In this document: positions 15,857 through 23,942 of the stretch, piece after piece
Layout of the letters: each line of letters starts with the position of its first letter
Position numbering within the stretch: the first letter of the stretch is position 1
From: Metabacillus lacus
GTDB taxonomy: Bacteria > Bacillota > Bacilli > Bacillales > Bacillaceae
Assembly (NCBI RefSeq): GCF_009674805.1
Contig: NZ_WKKI01000035.1
Span: 1 to 43,008, forward strand
Direction of reading: 5' to 3'
Length of the DNA: 43,008 bases
The notes under the pieces: model-generated
Databases searched by the model: none
The model's input: the letters and a program-made list of their open reading frames with translations, nothing else
What the model was told of the DNA's origin: nothing
Made by a program: the position numbers and the translations under genes

Positions 15857-16552
15857 ATGAGCTATTTGGCGTTTTTAGCGAGTTTTGGAGTGAGCGGAGC
15901 CCATCCCGGAGGTTTTCGTTTAACAAAGAAAATGCTGGCTACACTTGGGCTGCGGGAGGATATGAATATACTTGATGCAGGCTGCGGAACAGGTGAGACC
16001 GCTGCCTATATCGCTGAAACCTGGGGTGCAAAAGTCAGCTGTATTGAACTCAATCCGCTGATGGCCGATAAGGCGGAAAAAAGAATGGCTGACAGAGGGC
16101 TGCAGATGAACATACACAGGGGCTCTGTTGAAGACATGCCCTACGAAGATAATCAGTTTGATCTTGTTCTGTCGGAATCAGTGCTTGCCTTTGTGAAAAA
16201 GCCTGCTGCTTTGAGAGAGATGCACAGGGTGCTTAAAAAGAATGGAGTGCTGATTGCCAATGAACTGACCCTGCTGAATCGGCTGCCAGCTCATAGTGAA
16301 CGGGAAATTGCGGATACCTATGGGTTGGATACTGTCCTGCAGCAAGAGGATTGGATACAGCTCTTATTCAACAGCGGATTCTCACACCTTCATACATTTC
16401 GCGAGGAGCCGATGTGGCAGCAGGCACAGCATGACTATCAGCCTTCTGTGAACCTGCCTCCTGAATTGATTGAAAACTACAAGCAGCATTTGCTCATCAT
16501 GGGAAAATATCAGGAGCATCTTTCCTATAAAATTTTTCAGGGCAGAAAATAA
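15857..16552 (+). CDS. class I SAM-dependent methyltransferase, 231 aa
   Basis: Soluble UbiE/Methyltransf_11-type methyltransferase. Motif I is ILDAGCGTGET (residues 38-48), followed by the acidic residue of motif II in CIELNP and the post-I segment EDMPYEDNQFDLVLSES. The substrate is unknown. It follows cydC by 83 bp with its own GGAGGAAG site and no clear terminator between, so it may be read with the cyd operon. A link to quinone or heme chemistry is conceivable but not shown. Confidence 0.85.
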   Translation: MSYLAFLASFGVSGAHPGGFRLTKKMLATLGLREDMNILDAGCGTGETAAYIAETWGAKVSCIELNPLMADKAEKRMADRGLQMNIHRGSVEDMPYEDNQFDLVLSESVLAFVKKPAALREMHRVLKKNGVLIANELTLLNRLPAHSEREIADTYGLDTVLQQEDWIQLLFNSGFSHLHTFREEPMWQQAQHDYQPSVNLPPELIENYKQHLLIMGKYQEHLSYKIFQGRK

Positions 16553-16740
16553 GAGAGACTTGCGGTTCTCTTTAGGTGGGTGAGAGTTAAAGGCTCTTTT
16601 CGCATAGATTGTTGCTAATTTGATCATCCTCAGCTAAAGGTTAATTGAATACTGGAACAAAAGAAGTCCGAAAACGTGGCATAGATGTCTTCAATCATTG
16701 AGAAACTGCCTCCTGAAAAAGTATTTTAACAGATAGATTA

Positions 16741-17217
16741 CTACCAATAAGGTTGTTTCATCTCAGTAACCACACCAGAACGAGGATGCACTAAAAAGTA
16801 CCTTCCGTCGCCTTCAAAGTGGTAATCCCGATAACTTATAAAGCACCGCGAATCTTCCGTATATATAGGAACAGTATCTCTGTACCTTCTTTCTTCATTA
16901 TGTACAACAATGTGAGACACGTCATACGCACTTTCATAAACCAATTGTCTAGCCTGTTCAAAAGTGTAGGTCGGTTTGAAAAAAATAAAGAGTAATAGAG
17001 GAATAGTAAACAATATGACTAAAGTTGGCTTTGCCCTTTTATTCCTCATTTCTTGTTTGGAATAATAGTAAGAGGCTAAAACCCTAAACATCATAAATGG
17101 GATTAATAGACCTAAATTGAACACTCCCCTATAAAGAGTAGAATTTATAAATAAAAAGATGCATAATTCCAAAATTGTTGCACTTAAAATGTAATAGAAA
17201 TACTTTTTTGGTCTCAT
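16741..17217 (-). CDS. integral membrane hypothetical protein, 158 aa
   Basis: The minus-strand ATG at 17217 follows GAGGAGG at good spacing. The first 85 residues contain three or four hydrophobic helices (for example YYILSATILELCIFLFI and PTLVILFTIPLLLFIFF). The C-terminal 70 residues are soluble and begin YTFEQARQLVYESAYDV, ending in a beta-rich part (RYFLVHPRSGVVTEM). The tail resembles small PepSY-like modules, but I cannot assign a family. Confidence 0.7.
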   Translation of the reverse strand: MRPKKYFYYILSATILELCIFLFINSTLYRGVFNLGLLIPFMMFRVLASYYYSKQEMRNKRAKPTLVILFTIPLLLFIFFKPTYTFEQARQLVYESAYDVSHIVVHNEERRYRDTVPIYTEDSRCFISYRDYHFEGDGRYFLVHPRSGVVTEMKQPYW

Positions 17218-17550
17218 TAATTACCTCCTCAGTAAACTGTGTTTTAAGCTATTCTCAGTCTCATTAAGATAGGACCTTGCAATCTATATTACCACAAAAA
17301 GTAAATTATTCCTTGCGTTTCCGATAGCAAGAATCTTAACGAAAAAAGCCAAATTAAAAACAACAGTCAACAAGGTAACGGTTCTTGCCCCGTTGCCTCT
17401 TTACCATTACTGTCAGGAAATCATTTTCATTCTTTGCTCATTGTTTTAGACTAAGTATACAGGTATGCGTGTCATTAACAGTCATAATTGAGCCTTATTG
17501 CTTCGTCAGACCTGGCAGGACAAAGGCAATAAGATTTCTTCTGATTTTAA
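17218..17550 (+). other. gene-free stretch, 333 bp
   Basis: Lies between the start of the membrane-protein gene and the stop of the broken lipoprotein gene, both on the minus strand. It must contain the promoter of the former. I see no hairpin with a T-run, RNA gene or repeat. A short plus-strand frame at 17385-17636 has no ribosome site and is not supported. Confidence 0.4.
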
Positions 17551-17969
17551 CTACTCTGTGTTCATCAATGCTCTTTTTAAAGACAGAGCATTATCCTCCT
17601 CTAATGTACCGTATCCTTGTGTTGAGTTATCACTAATCATTGCAGCGGTATCATCGGGATTGAACCATATTCTATAGTTATAAAGTCTCTCAGGCATATT
17701 CTGATCATACAAATGGAAAAGCGTAACCGTGAAATCCTCTTTTCTTGCCATTTCTGGTTCTACGTCTGGTCTCCACTTCACATGATCAAGTGAGTTTTTA
17801 ATTGTATGAATTGTTTCTAAGTCTGTTATGATTTTTTCTTTGTTTTCATTTGGATTTTGAACGTCTATTCTCTTTATTCTTCTAATTTTATGATCCCTTC
17901 TTGTTCACTACAAGCTGAGACGAACAACAGTAATATCAAAATGGAAGTAAAATTAAATATCCCTTTCAT
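17551..17969 (-). pseudogene. frameshifted small lipoprotein gene
   Basis: Reading the minus strand, an ATG at 17969 behind GAGGGGG opens a lipoprotein signal (MKGIFNFTSILILLLFVSAC, lipobox VSAC with Cys20). After 31 codons the frame stops at 17874-17876. A second frame carries on without a gap in sense: RIKRIDVQNPNENKEKI, then DHVKWRPDVEPEMARKED, and ends at 17551. Together they would form a lipoprotein of roughly 135-140 residues. One indel at about 17875-17890 explains the break. The function is unknown. Confidence 0.75.
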
Positions 17970-18098
17970 CAAATTCCCCCTCAATATATACTGACGTAAA
18001 AAGCATAAAAAAGTTCCTTTAGGTTATAAAATCGCACTTAAGCTAGTTTTAATGAAATTTTTAATTTTATTTTAAACAGCTCTATATCAATGAAAAAT

Positions 18099-18125
18099 GA
18101 CCTATCAGGAAATTACTGATAGGTC
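18099..18125 (-). terminator. terminator of the 95-aa minus-strand gene
   Basis: A perfect 10-bp stem GACCTATCAG/CTGATAGGTC with a 7-nt loop. On the minus strand it is followed by ATTTTTC. It lies about 75 nt past the stop at 18199. Confidence 0.75.
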
Positions 18126-18198
18126 TGCGATTTTGTATACTATTTGTCTTCTTATCCCTATAAAGAGAACCCGTTACGAAATCCCGCAAGTCTTCTTC

Positions 18199-18486
18199 TC
18201 AGATAAAGAAAGGGAAAAACGGGCCAAAGCGTCTTACACCGAAGAATGGAAATCCGAACAAGCCAAAAGGTCCGAAGAACGGAAAGAAGAAGCGGTCATC
18301 TTCCCGGCTGGCTTGCTGATTTGCACTCATGTTCGGCATAAGCATATACATCTTTTCATTATCATAGCTGTGAAGAATTCCCTGATAAACGGATCCGTCC
18401 GTTAATTCAAGCTGAATCGGCTGATACATATGTTTTTTACAATTCTCCATCATAGAATAAGTGTCTCTGTTTTCAATTTCATGCAT
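18199..18486 (-). CDS. small protein with aromatic Phe/Pro-rich tail, 95 aa
   Basis: Starts at the ATG at 18486 behind a strong AGGAGG. The N-terminal 60 residues contain a small barrel-like pattern, LELTDGSVYQGILHSYD, as seen in short Bacillus proteins that bind ligands or surfaces. The last 30 residues are dominated by Phe, Pro and Gly (FFFPFFGPFGLFGFPFFG). Such tails are common in small Bacillaceae coat or surface proteins, so a spore or envelope role is possible; this is inference. Confidence 0.7.
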   Translation of the reverse strand: MHEIENRDTYSMMENCKKHMYQPIQLELTDGSVYQGILHSYDNEKMYMLMPNMSANQQASREDDRFFFPFFGPFGLFGFPFFGVRRFGPFFPFFI

Positions 18487-18697
18487 GTTGATGATCTCCT
18501 CCTGTTATGGGCTTCGCTTTACGATATGCCCAGGGGGCTTTTTTGGTGAATGGTGAGGAAGGGAGAGGTTTGCAAGGGGAAAACTGAGTGGGATTGCTCG
18601 CGATGACAGTTTGTCAGGAATGCTGCATACGGGGTTACTTACTTTAAGCTCAATGCGGGCGAGGCTAATATTGCATGAATAAAAAATATCTTTTTTA

Positions 18698-18726
18698 TTG
18701 ACGCGGAATACCTTTCTGACTATAAT
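18698..18726 (+). promoter_or_regulatory. SigA-type promoter of the tRNA-Val gene
   Basis: -35 TTGACG at 18698-18703 and -10 TATAAT at 18721-18726 with the optimal 17-bp spacer, 26 bp before the first tRNA base. No other gene lies between. Confidence 0.85.
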
Positions 18727-18752
18727 AGAGAAAGTCAGTAACTTCATATTAC

Positions 18753-18825
18753 GATTCCGTAGCTCAGCCGGGAGAGCGCTACCTTGACAGGGTAGAGGTC
18801 GCTGGTTCGATCCCAGTCGGAATCA
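18753..18825 (+). tRNA. tRNA-Val (anticodon GAC)
   Basis: The cloverleaf folds fully: acceptor GATTCCG/CGGAATC, D-stem GCTC/GAGC, anticodon stem CTACC/GGTAG with loop TTGACAG (anticodon GAC, valine), and a T-arm with loop TTCGATC. The discriminator is A. The CCA end is not encoded (TCA follows). Its 3' part is the integration site of the element that follows: the last 51 bases of the gene are repeated at 24191. Confidence 0.95.
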
Positions 18826-18826
18826 T
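18775..18826 (+). repeat. attL: 52-bp direct repeat, left copy (inside tRNA-Val)
   Basis: Identical over 52 bases to 24191-24242. It starts AGCGCTACC and ends GGAATCAT, covering the anticodon arm, T-arm and 3' acceptor strand of the tRNA, so insertion restored a complete tRNA gene. Confidence 0.9.
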
Positions 18827-18832
18827 CACGAA

Positions 18833-18872
18833 GAGCGAAAGCGTTGGTATTACTGCGTTTTCGCTCTTTTTC
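18833..18872 (+). terminator. terminator downstream of tRNA-Val, just inside the element
   Basis: Stem GAGCGAAA (18833-18840) with TTTCGCTC (18859-18866) followed by a T-run. It belongs to the element's left end. The host's original tRNA terminator is probably the hairpin now found beyond attR at 24253. Confidence 0.75.
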
Positions 18873-18890
18873 GTTTCGTTGTATTGTTGC

Positions 18891-18944
18891 GTTGACTTGT
18901 CGTTGACTTGACGCAGATAACAGCTATTCGAAAAAGCAGATAAC
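18891..18944 (+). repeat. left arm-type repeats of the element
   Basis: GTTGACTTGTCG at 18891-18902 is followed by a variant GTTGACTTGACG at 18902-18913. GCAGATAAC occurs at 18913-18921 and again at 18936-18944, 23 bp apart. The same motifs with the same 23-bp spacing occur at the right end (24036-24123). This is what is expected of binding sites for the N-terminal arm domain of a tyrosine integrase. Confidence 0.65.
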
Positions 18945-19033
18945 ACGTCCGTTCATTACGATAAAAATTCGTATTGAAATGGCGTGTTTTTTTGTTGTCC
19001 GAAAAACATTCGGAAAGGCGAAAGGGAAAGCGG

Positions 19034-19671
19034 GTGAAAGCCGCAAGAAGCGGCGTCACTACGTCTTCAATCTATGATTTAGACGTTTTATTCCAAAACT
19101 ACTATGAAGCAAAACTTGCCGAAGGTGAGCAAAACTAACGCTTGAAAAGTACCGACTTATTTACGAAAACGTATGCAAATATTTGGACGTTCACGGCATA
19201 GGACGAGATATCCGAAATATCGACGTTGACCTAGTTCGAAAATATATTTCGTGGTTGCTTAAAGATTACGTTCAGTTCAAAGAGCATAAATTCAAGCCCG
19301 ATTATTCGAAGAAAAAAGGATTATCGCCGACAACGACAAACGATTACTTGAAGACGTTGCGGACATTTTTCCGATTCCTTTTTGAAGAAAATAAGATTGA
19401 CGAGAATCCATATGAAGTCGTGAACAGTGTCAAACACACGGATACTGAAATAGTTGTATTATCCGTCGAAGAATTAAAAGCGTTACTTGATGCCCCAGAC
19501 AAACGATCTTACACAGGTTTTCGGGACTATGTGCTAATGACGCTTTTAATCGATACAATGACCCGAATTAACGAAGCATTGTCATTGAAGATTTCGGACA
19601 TAAACTTTTCGAATTACACGGTTACGGTTCGGGCATCAATTGCAAAGAATCGAAAAGCGCAACCGCTATAA
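19034..19671 (+). pseudogene. int: tyrosine recombinase (integrase), frameshifted and truncated
   Basis: A first frame (GTG at 19034) encodes the arm/core-binding N-terminus (TSSIYDLDVLFQNYYEAK) and stops at about 19138. The next frame resumes with the continuation TLEKYRLIYENVCKYLDVHG and runs to 19671 through the SAM-like core-binding domain into the catalytic domain, including the first catalytic Arg in TRINEALSL. It then ends at KNRKAQPL, so the catalytic His-x-x-Arg and the Tyr are missing (about 100 residues). The sequence after the break belongs to another short frame (MSEDDIDREIAELDRESP, 19676-19732), so the 3' end was lost by deletion. The element therefore cannot encode its own active integrase. 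Confidence 0.9.
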
Positions 19672-19744
19672 ATACATGAGCGAAGACGACATTGACCGAG
19701 AAATTGCGGAACTTGACCGAGAAAGTCCTTGAAGGCGGTGCAAA

Positions 19745-19975
19745 ATGACCGCCCTTCGTGACGACGTTCCCCAAACTGTAAATTCGATAGACTTCGAAGT
19801 TCATTCGAATCGTGGGCAACGTTGGTTCAAAAGTGAAAAGGAAGAATTCAACCGCCGCATATTACACGCAGAAACGTTGCTTCGGAATGATGAACCGAAC
19901 AACGTTTTTGTTATTGCGAAAGTATGCAAATTGTCGGTTTTAACAGTCCGAGACCTTAAAAGGGGGTTGAAGTAA
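19745..19975 (+). CDS. hypothetical phage-type protein, 76 aa
   Basis: The ATG at 19745 follows AAGGCGG. The product is a soluble, charged 76-aa protein whose C-terminal half (VFVIAKVCKLSVLTVRDLKRGL) could form a helix-turn-helix. Its stop codon abuts the next ATG, so the two are co-translated. The codon use (many TTCGAA, ACG, GAC) is shared with the other small genes of the element and differs from the chromosome. No family recognised. Confidence 0.6.
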   Translation: MTALRDDVPQTVNSIDFEVHSNRGQRWFKSEKEEFNRRILHAETLLRNDEPNNVFVIAKVCKLSVLTVRDLKRGLK

Positions 19976-20185
19976 ATGCCGAAACAACGCGAATACTGGA
20001 CGAATATTTGTCAAACGAACGGGGTCAATATTGACGGACTTGGACGCCAGGACATTGAGGTCAAAGCCCTTCGTTCGCTTGGATATGTCGGCACGTTGAA
20101 CGATATGCGGCGGACATTCTATTTCGAACGGACTGGTGATTCATTTCTTGCCGACGCAATAGCAAAAAACAATCCAAATATATAA
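19976..20185 (+). CDS. hypothetical phage-type protein, 69 aa
   Basis: Starts with ATG directly after the preceding stop, with AAAGGGGG inside the end of the preceding gene as ribosome site. The 69-aa soluble protein begins MPKQREYWTNICQTNG and has a basic, aromatic middle. No domain recognised. Together with the preceding gene it could be a small regulatory or accessory pair. Confidence 0.55.
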   Translation: MPKQREYWTNICQTNGVNIDGLGRQDIEVKALRSLGYVGTLNDMRRTFYFERTGDSFLADAIAKNNPNI

Positions 20186-20260
20186 AACTTTGATTCGGGC
20201 GGCGGCTTCGTCCAATCGTAAAATATAAAATAAAACAGAGTTGTTTTTATTATTGCTTAA

Positions 20261-20569
20261 ATGTTAGAAGTATATTCAAAAATCGAATCCAACGGTTCTT
20301 TCGTTGTTGCGAATTCTATGCCGCTTCATTCGGGGGCTTATGGAATCCCCGTCAAAGGAAGTATTGAAGTTTCGAATCTTACGGCGGGCGAATCCGTTGC
20401 AATCACGGCGGACGGCGTTCAAGTCGTAAACGTTGCTGAAAACGGGGTTCATTCCTTCAAATTTAGGACAAAACGAAATATGGACTCCAACATTGTTGAA
20501 GTTGGATATTCCGTTTCGGGCGTTGGGGTTGCCGACGTGAAGATTGTTCTTGACGTTCCCAATCCGTAA
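20261..20569 (+). CDS. hypothetical beta-rich protein, 102 aa
   Basis: Open frame from an ATG immediately after an in-frame stop. No convincing ribosome site precedes it. The sequence alternates like a beta-sandwich (GSIEVSNLTAGESVAITADG, VGYSVSGVGVADVKIVLDV), as in small phage structural or decoration proteins. The missing translation signal suggests the 5' control region was lost. It ends before a short GC hairpin. Confidence 0.5.
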   Translation: MLEVYSKIESNGSFVVANSMPLHSGAYGIPVKGSIEVSNLTAGESVAITADGVQVVNVAENGVHSFKFRTKRNMDSNIVEVGYSVSGVGVADVKIVLDVPNP

Positions 20570-20582
20570 ATAATCACTGGGG

Positions 20583-20597
20583 CGCCTTCGGGCGTTT
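20583..20597 (+). terminator. weak UUCG-tetraloop hairpin after the 102-aa gene
   Basis: CGCC-TTCG-GGCG followed by TTTC, 14 bases after the stop. The tetraloop is very stable but the T-run is short, so termination may be partial. Confidence 0.5.
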
Positions 20598-20684
20598 CAT
20601 GCATTCTACGATAAAGGGGGGATTCAAAGAGCCTTCATCTGATAGTTCAAAATAACTGGAATTATGTGAAAATATGAAAAAATA

Positions 20685-20693
20685 TGGTATAAT
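20685..20693 (+). promoter_or_regulatory. extended -10 promoter of the TIGR04141-like gene
   Basis: TGGTATAAT gives a perfect TATAAT (20688-20693) with the TGn extension. No good -35 hexamer is found 16-18 bp upstream, which is usual for extended -10 promoters. It stands 45 bp before the start codon, so the gene is expressed on its own. Confidence 0.65.
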
Positions 20694-20738
20694 TTAGTTA
20701 GTTGGTAGATAGGTGTTTTAGCAAATAGGGGGATCGAA

Positions 20739-22379
20739 ATGAGAGAAATAAAACACAAATTTGCAATATATAAAATTAAAGATGATGTAGCCTGTAATAA
20801 AAGTTTGGAGGATAAAGGTTTTGAACAGATAAAATGTAAAGATGTCAGTTATAAACTTTATATGAATAAAAAATCAAAACCACCCAAATGGGAAAATATG
20901 CTCTCACAAGTTGCTCAAAACCCTAATGATATAAAAAGGAAAAATGAAAATTCTTCTTTCGTTTTGTTAAAAACTATTGATAAACAAGTTTACGCCTTTA
21001 CAGGAGGTAGTGGCTTTTTTGCAATACAAAAATCAATAGATAACGATTTTGGAATGGATTTGATAAGTAAAATTATTGAACCAGACCGAATAAAATATAT
21101 TCGGCAAAAACCGTTGGCGGGAAAAACGGTTCAAGAGGAAAGTGTATATAAAGAATACTATAACTACAATTTTGATCCAAAAAACTGGGGCAAAATTTCT
21201 AAAGAAATACTCGGGGAAATTAACGGTTCCGATATTGAAAAGGCATTTGGAATTGAGATTAGTTCTAAATTTAAGATTCGTTTACAAGGAAAGTCTTCTT
21301 TTACAATAAATAGGAGTCTTACATTGGAGCAACTTGATACCGTGCTTCAAAAATTAAAAGAACTTTCAAGTAAAAAGGATAAATTCCTTTTATATAAGGG
21401 GTTTTCTGAAATAAGTAACAGTACTAAGAAAAAGGAGCTTACTTCTAAATTAATTGAAAAATTGAAAGTATTATATGAATCTTATATAAAGCAAGCTACC
21501 AACGACGTCGAAACGGAAATTATAATTTCATATTCAGATGTTAGAGATTTTATTCTTTCAGATTACTATTCGATTTCATACAAGGTATCAAAAGAGGATG
21601 TAGAAGTACTTAGTCTTGAAGTTATTTTTGAGTTCATGAAAAATAAAGGGATAGAAGAGTTCGAAGAGTATCACCTATCTCAAATAAATATTGCAGGTTT
21701 TAGTGAAGAAGAAGAAGAAAAAATTTCAGACAAACTGAAGTCTTTCTTGGTTGCGGATTTTTTAGACGGTGATAAAAATTATTGTTTTGTTGACCAAAAA
21801 TGGTACCAAGTAAGCCAAGACTTGATTGATATCGCCAATAAAGAAGTGAAAAATATACTGGTAAATTTCTCCATTAAGGATTTCGAGTTACCTAATTGGA
21901 AGAAAAAAGGAAAAGGACTTGAAACTGAAGATGATTATATAATGGATGCATGTAAAAAAGACCTAATACAAATGCATAGAGACCATATTAAAATAAAAGG
22001 TCATGATAAAGCAGAAGCTTGTGACATTGTTGATCTTCGAAAGGATGAAGCGGTATTCGTTTTTGTTAAAAGAGGATTAGGTACCTCATTACGTGAATTG
22101 TTTGCACAAGTAAGAAATTCGATTGAACTATATTCAAAAGATAAAAAATTTCAAGATGATGCAATTACTAAGATAAAAGGAAAACATTCGAAAACATTTG
22201 ATGTTAATAAAATTGGGGTAGTTCTTGCATTTACGGATCATAGCATTTCAAGAAAAAGGAAAACACCCTTAGAAAAAAGAATTAGCACTGTAGTCAAGTT
22301 AGATTTAATACAAACATGTAGTTTTTTAGAAGAAGTGGGTATCAATAATATTATGTTTTACGAAATACCCCATAAATGA
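20739..22379 (+). CDS. TIGR04141/DUF6119-like sporadically distributed protein, 546 aa; candidate defence gene
   Basis: Large intact cargo gene, ATG at 20739 behind AGGGGG. The pattern matches what I know of the TIGR04141 (DUF6119) family. An N-terminal strand-rich part is followed by a block of the form SSFVLL-x(9)-VYAFTGGSGFF and DNDFGMDLIS-x(8)-DRIKYI (residues 72-120). A C-terminal part has EACDIVDL (about 426) and FVFVKRG-x(4)-LRELFAQVRNS (about 440-458). The spaced acid residues followed by a strand ending in Lys recall a nuclease-like core, but I cannot prove it. There is no signal peptide or membrane helix, so it is cytosolic. Codon use is AT-rich and unlike the flanking phage-like genes. 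Family members are patchily distributed and often found near defence genes; the function is unproven. Confidence 0.75.
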   Translation: MREIKHKFAIYKIKDDVACNKSLEDKGFEQIKCKDVSYKLYMNKKSKPPKWENMLSQVAQNPNDIKRKNENSSFVLLKTIDKQVYAFTGGSGFFAIQKSIDNDFGMDLISKIIEPDRIKYIRQKPLAGKTVQEESVYKEYYNYNFDPKNWGKISKEILGEINGSDIEKAFGIEISSKFKIRLQGKSSFTINRSLTLEQLDTVLQKLKELSSKKDKFLLYKGFSEISNSTKKKELTSKLIEKLKVLYESYIKQATNDVETEIIISYSDVRDFILSDYYSISYKVSKEDVEVLSLEVIFEFMKNKGIEEFEEYHLSQINIAGFSEEEEEKISDKLKSFLVADFLDGDKNYCFVDQKWYQVSQDLIDIANKEVKNILVNFSIKDFELPNWKKKGKGLETEDDYIMDACKKDLIQMHRDHIKIKGHDKAEACDIVDLRKDEAVFVFVKRGLGTSLRELFAQVRNSIELYSKDKKFQDDAITKIKGKHSKTFDVNKIGVVLAFTDHSISRKRKTPLEKRISTVVKLDLIQTCSFLEEVGINNIMFYEIPHK

Positions 22380-22382
22380 TTA

Positions 22383-22408
22383 GGCGATTCCCTCGGGGGG
22401 CTTTTTTT
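22383..22408 (+). terminator. terminator of the TIGR04141-like gene
   Basis: A short GC hairpin (CCC-TCGG-GGG) followed by CTTTTTTT, immediately after the stop codon. The stem is short but the T-run is strong. Confidence 0.55.
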
Positions 22409-22559
22409 GTGTCAATAGAAAACCGCAAATTATAAGACCTCATTCAATTCGTAAAGGGTTGGAGATTTTTTATTTAAATTAATTTCGGGTTATCCCTTAA
22501 AATACCAATCTATGTATGTTACCGTTATATTACGAATATTTCGAAAGGCGGGAAACATT

Positions 22560-23244
22560 TTGTTGAAATTTATAATTGTTGCGGGTGCATTGACGATAGG
22601 ACTTGCGGCGTCCATTATGAACTTTAACGAAGACAAAGTGGAAGCACAACCGAAGGATCACAAAATCGAATCACAAATCAAAGTTAAGGCGAAGGAGGAG
22701 GAGAAGAAAGTTTACCCGAAGGCGTGGAAAGACGTTTGTTGAACACCCCGATTTCGAAACAAAAGCGAAGGGCTGGATTGCACAAACGTTGTCCGACTTA
22801 CAATCCGACACACCGCAAAAACATTTCGAAGCTGGATACGACGTCGCATATGACGAATATTTGAAAGCACAATCAATTACGAACGTATTGGGAACGTATA
22901 TCAAAGTTGAAGGTGGAGACCTCGAAAAAGATTTCAATAATATTTATACATTGGCGACAATCGTTCAAGAAGAACAAGAAATGCGGGCGGCACATTTGGA
23001 TATTGACGAACTTGAAGCGAAATACGGTACCGACAAGCAAGCGGGCATTCAAGAATGGAAGCCTGCAACCGAACGTCAAGGAATTGCGTTTGATTGTTTG
23101 AGGAAATTACTGAACGACGTTGACATTGCTATTAATAAGGAAGGAAACGGAGAAACATTCGGCGTTTCTTATTTCTTGGACGGCGACAAGGTTGAACAAA
23201 TGGAAAATGACTTGAACGTGGGTGATGATGTAAACATGAGGTAA
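22560..23244 (+). pseudogene. membrane-anchored element protein, frameshifted
   Basis: A TTG at 22560 or 22563 follows AAAGGCGGG and begins an N-terminal membrane anchor (LLKFIIVAGALTIGLAASIMNF), then a charged linker up to KVYPKAWKDV. There the frame stops (22740-22742). The next frame continues with VEHPDFETKAKGW and runs through the 22789-23244 region (for example FEAGYDVAYDEYLKA) to the end. A single extra base at about 22735 explains the break. The intact protein would have about 225 residues with a single N-terminal membrane segment and an acidic outer domain. The codon style matches the phage-like genes. Confidence 0.7.
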
Positions 23245-23317
23245 TTCCAGAAAAGGTGGAAAATGTGGACCTAAATGCGCCTCTTTAAACGAGAGAAATG
23301 TTGAAAGGTTGTATGAA

Positions 23318-23908
23318 ATGAAAACAACTAATTGGAAACGAATTATTGTTTGGTCTCTTGTTGGGTTAAGTTCAATTTTTATGATTGGTTTTGGTTTTTT
23401 GGTAATTGCGTTCATTATGATTGATGATACACAACCGAAAATTGAGAAAGATGAAGCGCGAGAAGCCTATGATATATATAATCAACCTCCAACCGTAGAA
23501 GAAATGATTGTTAACCCAAAAGAAACAACAAAAGGGGAGTTTGGTCACCAAACAGTCACGCACTATGAGGGGGAAGGAATTGATTCAGTTGTGGTTGATA
23601 AATCTGAATATATGAATGCCAAAGCATTTGTTGACGATCTATACAACTTGTTGAACGGAGATACGGAAAATAGAGTTCCTTGGGATTCAAAATTCGAAAA
23701 ACAAAAATATTATGCGGGTTCAATTATTGTTTATGTCAATCATTTTGTTAATAACCAAAGCGTCGGGGACTACGAAGCGATACAATTGAGAGAACTTAAA
23801 GCTGTTGCGGTAAAAGTTCACAACGCCACAAACGAAGCAGAACAAATAAAACCAATCGAACAATTGAAAATTAAACTTTCGAAAGTTTATTCCTCTTTTG
23901 GAAATTAA
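23318..23908 (+). CDS. single-pass membrane-anchored hypothetical protein, 196 aa
   Basis: The longer frame starts with TTG at 23309; the ATG at 23318 (MKTTNWKRIIVWSL) fits GAAAGG better. The first 35 residues contain a basic start and one strong hydrophobic helix (IIVWSLVGLSSIFMIGFGFL). The rest is an acidic extracytoplasmic domain. It has the same plan as the preceding frameshifted gene, so the two may work at the cell surface together (for instance in phage exclusion or immunity); this is inference. No family recognised. Confidence 0.65.
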   Translation: MKTTNWKRIIVWSLVGLSSIFMIGFGFLVIAFIMIDDTQPKIEKDEAREAYDIYNQPPTVEEMIVNPKETTKGEFGHQTVTHYEGEGIDSVVVDKSEYMNAKAFVDDLYNLLNGDTENRVPWDSKFEKQKYYAGSIIVYVNHFVNNQSVGDYEAIQLRELKAVAVKVHNATNEAEQIKPIEQLKIKLSKVYSSFGN

Positions 23909-23942
23909 GTTTGTCCAGTATTAATTATGGAGGGAATAAAAA

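Noticed and set aside
19745-20185. Toxin-antitoxin pair in the island
   Set aside because: Two abutting small genes fit the layout, but neither shows any recognisable toxin or antitoxin motif.
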